Positions 56,161 through 64,000 of a stretch of DNA of 64,000 nucleotides are shown here, in pieces; within the stretch, counting starts at the first letter, position 1; each line of letters opens with the position of its first letter. A program made the position numbers and the translations under genes. This stretch comes from Gnetum montanum. Lineage: Eukaryota; Streptophyta; Gnetopsida; Gnetales; Gnetaceae. The DNA lies in assembly GCA_015680685.1 (NCBI GenBank), contig MNCI01005975.1, forward strand, positions 305,068 to 369,067, read 5' to 3'. A model generated the notes under the pieces. That model was not told where the DNA came from. It ran no database searches and saw only the letters and a list, made by a program, of their open reading frames with translations.

Positions 56161-56740
56161 CAATGCAAGGGGAACTCCCTACTCAACCGCAACAATGCAA
56201 TGCCAGAAGGGTTGTGAATCTTCAACCCGTTGTTGGTTCTAACAACCATAGGAAGAAAAGATCCTTTTCCAAAACCAACAGTCCAACCAAGCCCTTACAA
56301 CCACAAGCAGTTGAACCTCTGAATGCCTCCCCATCAAATAAGGCTTTAGAGCTTCATTTGAACCAAACACCAAGCTCAACACATATGGTTATTTTAACAC
56401 ATGCTGTTACTGATTGAATTAAGGTTGAACACCTTCCCTGAAAATTCTCTGATCCTAGAAGCCCTCTAATCTATCTCCAAATCGCTACGAATGAGCCATG
56501 CAAAGCTCTTCTAAACTCAGGCCCTAAGGTCAACTTAAAATCACAACAAATGTGCAAAGCCTAGAATTTTCCTCCGTTAAGGAAGAGCAATATTCACCTA
56601 GAGCTGGCCGACCAGTCCATCACTATTCCCTTCAAACTGGTGGAGGACATCGTCACCACTGTGTGTGGATGGTCATATCCAGCTGATTTTCTAGTGATAC
56701 AAGTGAATAACGGTAAAGGGAATTCCCAATAATAATGGGA
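56161..56740 (+). pseudogene. Protease region of copy D
   Basis: It follows a proline/glutamine-rich spacer. The translation has SSTHMVILTHAVTD at 56370-56415, SPLIYLQIATNEPCKALL, and an active site reading NSGP instead of D-S-G-A near 56510-56525. Then ADQSITIPFKLVEDIVTTV and GWSYPADFLVIQV (about 56605-56705) are the conserved C-terminal part. The catalytic Asp is lost. It parallels copy B 43226-44010. Confidence 0.65.
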
Positions 56741-57027
56741 AGGACATGGCTAAGTACTATAGATGCATGCCTAGGAATCCAAATCTTTCCCTAAAAATAT
56801 CCAAGGAAAACACTTTTGTAAAGATTGAGAAGAAGAAGGTTCCATGCATCGCATACAGTGATATAGGGTGTAATTGTGTGCAGAGATCATAGGTTGTGCA
56901 AAGTTTAGCATTTCCTGCATGCAACCGGTGTGCACAAGACATTAATATACAAAAGTACCTATATGCAGCAACCACATGATAAGAAGACACCCAATGGTTA
57001 AAAGTTGATCAAGAGAGCAACTCACTA

Positions 57028-57270
57028 ATGTGCATGGAACCAACTGAGGGAATAACTTGCACTTACATCGAAAGCATAGATGCACTAAAGCAAGTCCATT
57101 GCCAACTTCCAAGCCTTAACCTTGAAAACATCAACTGGGAAAAGTTGGAGATTCCTAAAAAATTCAAACCTGACAGTCCTAATAAGAGATTGTTAGTCAA
57201 TGTGCAACAGACCAAACCCTTCCATGAACTTAGGACGACTAGTGCACATAATGCCTTTGAGAAGGGATAA
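57028..57270 (+). pseudogene. Protease-RT linker remnant of copy D
   Basis: Eighty open codons (CMEPTEGITCTYIESIDALKQ, then VHCQLPSL) align with the copy B linker at 43225-43037 (LTCAYVKGMDELEQVHHQL). In copies A and B this segment leads into RT. Here it stops at 57268-57270 and T-rich noncoding sequence follows, so the pol deletion begins at or just after this point. Confidence 0.6.
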
Positions 57271-59253
57271 CCCTGCTCACTGTTTCGAATCTCCTCCTCC
57301 TAACTCAATCATGGGGTAGACGACCACCTCTACTAACTATTTAAGGCCCTTAGTTCCTTTTTAAGTTTTTTTTTACACATTTTTGTTTTACAAATTTATT
57401 TAATTTCTTTTGTTTTTGTTTTGCAAAATCATTTATACTTTTTCATTCCTTTGTGTGACTATTTGTTTTGTTTGTTTTTGTTTTCATCTTTGTTTGTTGT
57501 TTTTGTTTTGTTAGATTCATCACCTAATAAGTGCTCCTGATGGTGGTATGAGCTATATTCTATGGATTGCTAATGTTTGGTTTTTACCTTTGAGTTATAA
57601 TGTTGATACTAAGGTATGGATCTTTTGATATAATAGGCAATGAGTCCACGTCATCCATGCATCCATGAATTTCTATGGTCTCTCTTGGCTTGGAATTGTA
57701 CAGTCCCTTTCTTTAATAATAAAACTATTAACAAATTGGTGGCTGGGCATTTCTCAAACTAAGGAAGGACATAAGGACATAAAATTGTGTGACTTCAAAG
57801 GGATTTGATGCATTTGTGTTGGCTATTCTCTTAGGTGCTTGGATATTTTCTTCTTGAGTTTTCCTTACCATTCTGACATTGCTCCATTAATGGGAAGTTG
57901 AGCCAATAAAAATAAGTCTTTGCATGGTGTGGTTCTCATGCAAAATAAAAAATAAAAAAAAATAGTGAGAATTCAAAGCACACCCCTTAGAAAAAATAAT
58001 CATTTGGGCTACAAGCACTAGTTATGGAACTAAAAAAACACGTTCCCTCGAACTAAGGCCCTCTCTCACTTCCTACTTTTCCCTTTCTTGTTTCCTCAGA
58101 ATGGTGGTGACTCTTTGGTGGAAGCATTCTTGTTACTTCAAGTGGATGGATTGGCTGAGTGTATTAATGTGAAGTCACTAGAAGTGGATTGTTTGAGGCT
58201 GGATTTGGAATGAGATCTACTCAGTCACATTAACCATAAATACAAAAGGGGCTGTACACCACCTTATTCTTGGAACTCCATTTCATTCCCTTCTCCCTGT
58301 CATTCTTTCTCCATTTTCCACCTCATTGCCAGTTGTATCAATAGTCTATATTTTGGTTAATGCATTATTTTTTCTTTGGTGAATTCTTGTGGTTAAGTCT
58401 TTAACTCTTGCTCCCAAAAGACATATCTGGAGCCTACGGACTCTTTGAATGTGGGTTTTTCAGGGCATAAAGGGCATGAGCCTGCTTTGGGGAGGACCCA
58501 CTAGCATTCCTATTTGGTGCATCAGTTAACTTCTTTCCCTTAAACATTTCCGCAATCAACATTTTATTTGTTCATTTGCATCTTTGACATCCATTTTATC
58601 AGTGTTGTTGTTGTTTCTTTTTCTCCATCTTTCTTATTCCTTATCTTTTTCCATTCTATCGCTATCGGAGGATCGCTCTTAGTCATGGGGGCCCTGGTCA
58701 AATTTTTTAAATTTTTCCTAACCCCTACACCTTGGGTAGTCACCAATGTTCCATCTCTAGAATCTGTATTGGCCATATCACAACTCAGCCAATGGACCTT
58801 ACACCAAGGCAAGATATTAACTATATTGTGATTTGCTTATCCTTGTTCATATGTAACTGTGTTGTGTGTGCAGATGGCAACCATACAGCATTGGACTGGA
58901 CCTAGAGGAAACACTCAGGATGGACTGGTGCTAGAACAGTTGTGCAAGGAACACGATCGATGACACGGTTATGGATGGACAATGGAAGGTGTAATTCTGG
59001 CGTCGGCAGCAACACGTCTTCTTCTTTTTTCTCTCTCTCTCTTCTATCTCAGCTGCCAAATAAGGTTGGATGTCAATTGTGTATAGTGTTCATTCTTGTA
59101 GTCATGAACACTAATATTGTCATGTATTGTAATGATTGATTCGTTCACACATCATCCCATTCACCATTAGTTGTCATTCAAGTTAATAATCCCATATCTT
59201 CCCAATATTTTGTAAGGAACTCGAGGACGAGTTTTCATTCATTCATGGGGGTA
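57271..59253 (+). other. 3' noncoding region of copy D
   Basis: A T-rich stretch (57360-57520) is followed by the block shared with B and C (57917-58030), GCCTGCTTTGGGGAGGACCC at about 58481-58500, and the purine tract CATGGGGGTA at 59244-59253. An open frame at 58568-58831 contains LVMGALVKFFKFFL and has no known homology. Confidence 0.55.
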
Positions 59254-60028
59254 TGATGAGCTATGACATCGCATACACGATATAACGTCCTACCTCATCT
59301 TCTATAAATAAGAGGTAACACCCTTTGTTCCAAGGCAGTTAGACTTAGACCCTTAGGTAGATTCTTGCAGTTTTGTTATTCCAAAGTTAGAATTATTTTT
59401 GTGTGCCCGTAGTAGGAGTCATAGAGTGAACGGATCTTTATTTAAGCAATTTATGCCTGAGCACAATTTTGTGCACATCAATAAATATGAACTTTATGAT
59501 AAACCTTACAGAATACAAATTAAGCTAATTAGTAATTAATGATTGTTTAATGATTTTCTAGTTAATTAATATCTTTCTCAACTTTCAACCCCCTTAGTTA
59601 AATACATTCAGTATGACCACTTCGAGCATATGTGTAGTGCTTGGTAACCTAGTAATGATTAGCGTTTGGTAATCCCAAAAACACTGCACTAGTTCAAGAT
59701 GTGTACAATAAGTGGGAATGGATATTGGTATTAGGAACATTTAGAACTTAATTACTGAATAGTTAATGTAAGTTAGTCACTTAGTTCTCTCCCCCTTTCC
59801 TTTATTACTAGAAGACATAAAAAGACAAAAAGCTATAAAAATCATATACCTTAAACTTACTTAACCATACAACTGTGACAATACAAGTAAGTTTGGAAAG
59901 ACAACGATTGATTAACCCTAAGTGTTCCATTAAGGTGTGTAAGCACTTAGTCCTTGGAGTTCGACCAGATCGTGCGTGAAATGCTCGTATTTGTATGGTT
60001 GAGTGTAGGGGTACCTCGCCACTCATCA
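59254..60028 (+). repeat. 3' LTR of copy D
   Basis: TGATGAG...CTCATCA. The TATAAATA box is at 59303-59310. Compared with the 5' LTR it lacks part of the CGATATCG cluster (a deletion of about 22 bp near its start) and shows scattered transitions. ATATG follows at 60029-60033. Confidence 0.93.
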
Positions 60029-60033
60029 ATATG
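60029..60033. other. Target-site duplication of copy D (right)
   Basis: ATATG, identical to 53160-53164. Confidence 0.9.
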
Positions 60034-60960
60034 AATCTTGAAACATTAGACATTATGTTCCATAAGAGAAACAAGGTAAGTTGATCAAACATTTTCATGA
60101 GAAATTTAACGAAGGATACTTTGCACTCATATACACTAGTATTAATATGTTGAATGAATTAAATTATTAGCTTATCCTTTTCTAAATATTAAGAAATTCA
60201 TGGGAATATTTGCTTCTTACAACATGAAACCATATATGTTTTGAATCTTCTCTAGATTCATCATTATTGATGTAGAATGAAATAAGTGAAAGAGGTTATA
60301 TCTATATGTAACTTGCAAAAGTCAGTCAATATTATTAATTTTATTTTATTTAATAAGATAAACCATTTTGATTTAATAATTTAAAATTTACTATTAATAA
60401 TCATTTTTGTTATGCATTAATAGTAATAATGAGAAGAATACATACAACTTATAAGGTATTTTATTACTTTATTTTTAAAGTTATTAATTTATTTTAGCAT
60501 TGATTATTTCTAACGTTTGAACTCTTGACCTAAAAATTAGAAGAAGTGAAAATAATTTGTCCTGCAAACCCTTTATGCTCTCACAAGGATGTAATTAACT
60601 ACTTCTATTTTCATTTCCAAAATATTTTGATTTAAATAAACTAATGGAGAATTCTCTTAAGATTATCTAACAAACTTTAATAGTTGAGGTTATCTCATCC
60701 TTCTGATGTTCAAGATTTTGATGATAAATGGTCTCCAACCTTCAATATCTCCAAAACTCTACCTCCATTCACATTATTATGATGTAGCTTAATTTCAAAT
60801 AATTCTGTAATTTTTTCTCTAAATAAATTTTATCTTAGTTAACACTTTGCATTTATTTAGTTGTTATGTATATTTAACCATCTTTATTAAGCATTCATTT
60901 ACATGTTGAAACAACAAGGATTTGTATAATTTAGAAATAAGATATGTAGAATTATTTCTA
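60034..60960. other. AT-rich sequence, no feature recognised
   Basis: Very AT-rich, with many short frames and no motif. It lies upstream of the copia integrase region and could be decayed copia gag, but I see no support for that. Confidence 0.45.
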
Positions 60961-61027
60961 GAAAATCCATCATAGCCACAGGATACAAAGAAGGAAGTGG
61001 AGGTTATACTAACTAGAGGGTGTTACA

Positions 61028-61619
61028 ATGGTTGATAAAGTTAAAGTCCTTCATGCTCAAAAAGAGAACTTCATTAGGAATCTATGGCATAGGAGACTTG
61101 GGCACATAGGAGAAAAGTATGTACAGACTCTTCAAGAAAAAGGTATAATTAAAAGTAATGTTCAAGATCATTTACCTCTCTATGAACATTGGTTGAATGA
61201 AAAATATCATTTAATCCTTTAGTAAGTACTCAAAGAGCTAAAAACACATTGGATATGGTTCATAAAGATGTGTTTGTTCCTATTTTGATAGCTTCAATCA
61301 CTAGTTCTGAATATTATGTATCTTTGATAGATGATAATTCTAAAAAAATATAGATTTACTTCCTAAAACTCAAATATGAAATCTTTGATAAATTCAAAAC
61401 ATATAAAGCTCTTAATTAAAAATCAATCTAACAAAAGAATTAAAGTCCTCAAAATAGTTAATGGTGAGAAATATTGTTAAGATGAATTTGAAAAGTTTTA
61501 TATGACTCATGGTATTTTCAAGCAAAAGAACATTCTAGGAACATCACAATAAAATGGAGTTGTAGAGGGGATGAATAGAATGCTCTTGAAATTAGCTTAA
61601 TATATCCTTAGTGATGTTG
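61028..61619 (+). pseudogene. Copia integrase, N-terminal and core part
   Basis: An open frame of 64 codons (61028-61222) holds the pre-integrase box with H-x-x-x-H (HRRLGH). Then a shifted frame gives the catalytic core: D in LDMVHKDV (about 61250), a weakly kept second acidic site, and E in VVEGMNRM (about 61560-61580). Stops near 61350 and 61420 and others break it. The coding sequence is cut at 61620 by copy E. Confidence 0.75.
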
Positions 61620-61624
61620 ATCTT
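61620..61624. other. Target-site duplication of copy E (left)
   Basis: ATCTT, identical to 63262-63266. Confidence 0.85.
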
Positions 61625-63261
61625 TGATAAAGTCAATTTTTGTCCACCAACAATATTGGAACAATGTAAAAGGGCTAGATGAAGGGGGAGATGGTATATG
61701 GTAACCTAGCCATATGGACAATGAGTAGGCCTAGGAATGAGCTAGAATAGCAAGTCACAATTGTGTGTGCATTATACAAGAAGGAATTTGCTAATTAGAA
61801 AGATGATTTACAAAAGCTTCATGTGGAAAATTTTGATCTAGAATTAGTAAAGGTCGGATATTAAGGGTAGAAAGATGTTGCAGTTACCCTGGCTAAATGA
61901 ATGTTAAATTATTAGGAGTTGTGCAAAATGGCTAGAGCATTTGATGAGGAAAGGAGAAATAAAATGTTCCCATAGCTGCCCTATCCATGGGATATACCAA
62001 CTCCATCACACATTGCACAATAAGCATGAATGGTACATGCCTCAAATGGAGGAGGAGAAACTTCGAGCCCTACTCAATACATACAAATTTTAGAAGCTTG
62101 GTGAAAAGGGGAAGCAGTCGATGGAAGAGCCACCACCACTAGGCACAACTTAATCTACATCAAGCTTCTTCAGTTTTTGTTTTGTTTTGTCCTATAACTA
62201 TGTCCAAATTTTGTAAAACACCACTGCAGCATTTAGTGTCTTTTATATAGTCAATTAGCCATGAGTAATTGAATCTACCTCCTAATTTTGTAAGGAGCTC
62301 TATCCTCATTTTGTTTTAACTCAAGGAGAAGTTTCCAATCAATCGTGGGGATATGATAAAGTTAATTTTTATCCACCAATGATATCATATCAATGATGTT
62401 ATTTATTCAATATCCTAGCATATGCTATGTCATCGTTGATACAATATCTTGGGATGTGTGCAACTCTATAAATACAACACTTGGGGTGCATGGATCCACA
62501 TAAGTTTCATTCCACTAGTAACTAGACTCTGTGAATTTGTTTTTGTAATCTAGCACTTAGTAGTGTGAATGCCCATAGTGTAGTGTGACTTAGTTAATGG
62601 AGTTGTTATTTGAACATCTTGTACTTGGGCACACATGTGACTGGGAATAGAGATCAAGCTATTTCTCTCTATTGTAGCATTCTCCTAGTTTACTATTTTA
62701 CTTAGAATAATGCTTACTATTTTGACTTAGCATAATGTTTACTATCTTCTAGTTAATGTTTTACCTTTCCATGCAAGTTATTGTTACTATTGTTAGTAAG
62801 CAAAATGAGTATGACTAATCTTGAGCATTTAAGTATAATTCCTTGGTAACCCAGTAGTGCTATCACTTGGTAGGCCCAATAGTACATTTAATAGTGGTAC
62901 ACTTGATATCCTAGTAGTGATTACATAAAAACCAAGGTGTGTATGAAATATTAGGAATGAATGCTCATCATCATAGGCTAGGATAGACTCGTTTACTCAT
63001 TTCACTCAGATTTAGAAACCATTTTCATTCTAATTATGTTCACTAAGAGTAATGATGGCTAAACAACATCAGATATCATATACCTCACAGTGGGCTAAAC
63101 CATACCCATAGACTTCACTAGCTCTAGATGGAAAGACAACGGTCTGAACTCAAATTAATTGCTACCATATTAACATTGCCTTATCCACAAATTATGATTT
63201 GGTCATGCTTGAACGCTTGTGACTTGTATGATTGGGTGTTGGATTGCTCCATCGCTCATCA
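61625..63261 (+). mobile_element. Athila-type remnant, copy E, inside the copia integrase
   Basis: It begins TGATAAAGTCAATTTTTGTC (61625), which matches the first 40 or so bases of its own 3' LTR at 62354. It then jumps to interior sequence and ends with a full 3' LTR and CTCATCA at 63261. The 5' LTR is therefore deleted except for its first 40-45 bp. The interior (61670-62353) contains only the end region: a decayed frame and AAGGAGAAGTTTCCAAT before the purine tract TCGTGGGGATA. Perfect ATCTT duplications flank it. Confidence 0.85.
62354..63261 (+). repeat. 3' LTR of copy E
   Basis: TGATAAAG...CTCATCA, 908 bp. TATAAATA is at 62467-62474, preceded by GATATC/CAATATC words. CTTGGTAACCCAGTAGTGC and similar words match the copy C and D LTRs. 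Confidence 0.85.
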
Positions 63262-63266
63262 ATCTT
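63262..63266. other. Target-site duplication of copy E (right)
   Basis: ATCTT, identical to 61620-61624. Confidence 0.85.
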
Positions 63267-63850
63267 GAAAAACAATTGTGGGAAAAAGTTGTGATGACAA
63301 CTTGCTAATTGATTAATAAACCATCTTCATCATCAATAGATGGCAAAATCCCACAAGAAATATGGTATGGTAAAAAAGCTTCTTTGGGTCATTTAAGAGT
63401 ATTTCGGAGTATAGCTTATTGTCATATGCTTAAAGAACATAGATATAATTTAGATCATAAATCCAATAAATGTATTTTTCTTGGATATGGTCATAAGGTA
63501 AAAGGATATAAGCTATAGAATCCCTATACTAATAAAATCCTATATAGTAGACATGTTGTATTGATGCATCCCAATCATATGAGATTAAGGAAAAGGTTTC
63601 AGAAAAAGATTATTATAATATTGACCAAGAATCATCTGAAAAACATGAAGATGACAAAATAGAAGATGTTAAAAAAATTTCTCTCAAGAAAAAGATTGGC
63701 CATTAAGAAGGTCAAGTTGTGTAAGACAAACACCTTAATATTTGGATTCTTATATTTTGTGTATTAGTGATGCTTCTCAAACCTATAAAGGAGCTTTTGA
63801 TTTAAAAAATAGTAAAACTTGGAAAAATGCTATGGATGAGAGAATGAAAT
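63267..63850 (+). pseudogene. Copia integrase C-terminus and start of RT
   Basis: An open frame at 63309-63518 reads the conserved end of copia integrase: PQEIWYGKKASLGHLRVF, then CIFLGYGHKVKGYKL. Further on, in other frames, an acidic spacer leads to SDASQTYKGAFDLKN and WKNAMDERMKC, the usual entry to RT. It breaks off near 63850. Confidence 0.8.
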
Positions 63851-64000
63851 GTTACATCCCATCCAGAGATAGTAGGTATGGTCATCCACTTATAAGTTAT
63901 ACATTACATGTGGAGTCTCAGTGGGTTTTTGAGGATGGATTAATGTATTTTATACGTTATGAGGCTTCATTTTTATGTTATGATTATGTTGTCTTTACAT
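63849..64000. other. Unassigned right edge
   Basis: Copia similarity stops abruptly at about 63849. The next base series begins TGTTACATCCCATCC, which could be the start of another LTR or a deletion junction. It runs out of the window, so it cannot be judged. Confidence 0.3.

Larger units (their letters stand above)
53165..60028 (+). mobile_element. Athila-type non-autonomous element, copy D, with both LTRs and target duplication
   Basis: The 797-bp and 775-bp LTRs flank a 5.3-kb interior that holds a primer-binding site, gag, protease, the linker normally placed before RT, and then directly a noncoding region and purine tract. RT, RNase H and integrase are absent, and no remnants were seen. 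Perfect 5-bp duplications (ATATG) show that it inserted as a unit, so the pol loss preceded insertion or happened cleanly inside. It would have needed enzymes from a relative such as copy B. Confidence 0.9.
60961..63850 (+). mobile_element. Decayed Ty1/copia element, interrupted by copy E
   Basis: The part at 60990-61619 encodes the gag-pre-integrase box (LWHRRLGHIGEKYVQTLQEKG at 61079-61141) and the integrase core (LDMVHKDV, YYVSLIDDNSKK, and a decayed NGVVEGMNRML). After copy E and its duplicated ATCTT, the frame resumes near 63300 with INKPSSSSIDGKIPQEIWYG, GHLRVFRSIAYCH and KCIFLGY. It ends near 63800-63850 with a WKNAMDERMK box, the start of copia RT. This order (integrase before RT) identifies Ty1/copia. 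The protease, most of RT and the LTRs were not found. Confidence 0.82.

Overview
The window looks like intergenic DNA from a land plant with a large, repeat-swollen genome. A seed plant of conifer type would fit the low gene density, long nested retrotransposons and AT-rich background, but I cannot fix the taxon from this sequence. I found one host gene that looks intact: a GC-rich, intronless subtilisin-like serine protease at 10291-12603. It has its own TATA box and polyadenylation signal and sits in AT-rich DNA between old repeats.

Most of the rest is LTR retrotransposon sequence. One Ty3/gypsy family of Athila type occurs five times (copies A to E). A (1-4646, minus) is cut by the window edge and internally deleted. 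B (14175-47020, minus) is long and carries gag, protease, pol and an extra coding region before its 3' LTR. C (about 47021-52854, plus) has lost its 5' LTR. D (53165-60028, plus) is bounded by two LTRs and a perfect ATATG target duplication but has only gag and protease. E (61625-63261, plus) is a remnant inside a decayed Ty1/copia element, flanked by perfect ATCTT duplications. All five share LTR ends of the form TGATRA...CTCATCA, and three LTRs show a TATAAATA box.

Inside the integrase region of copy B lies a 20-kb element of Tat/Ogre type (element T, 20560-40596, minus). It has 1.2-kb LTRs, a GGTCT/GGTCC target duplication, gag, protease, reverse transcriptase, two RNase H domains and integrase. 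Between its protease and reverse transcriptase, about where Ogre elements carry an intron, sits a separate transcription unit on the opposite strand (27363-32242). It has a TATA box, eight candidate exons with GT-AG junctions, and an AATAAA signal. It encodes, in order, a basic N-terminus, a region resembling the FCP1/NIF phosphatase domain, a region resembling plant mobile domains, an acidic segment, a coiled coil and a proline-rich tail. This antisense unit is the most interesting thing here. Copy B carries a broadly similar extra ORF in the sense direction.

The retroelements are decayed. Most breaks I could read directly are transition-type, often at former CpG sites, as expected of methylated DNA ageing by deamination. 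A 734-base N gap (35806-36539) lies inside a further insertion in the gag of element T. A single N at 958 is flanked by an exact 46-bp duplication that may be an assembly artefact. All identities below come from reading translations and motifs by eye; no database search was possible.
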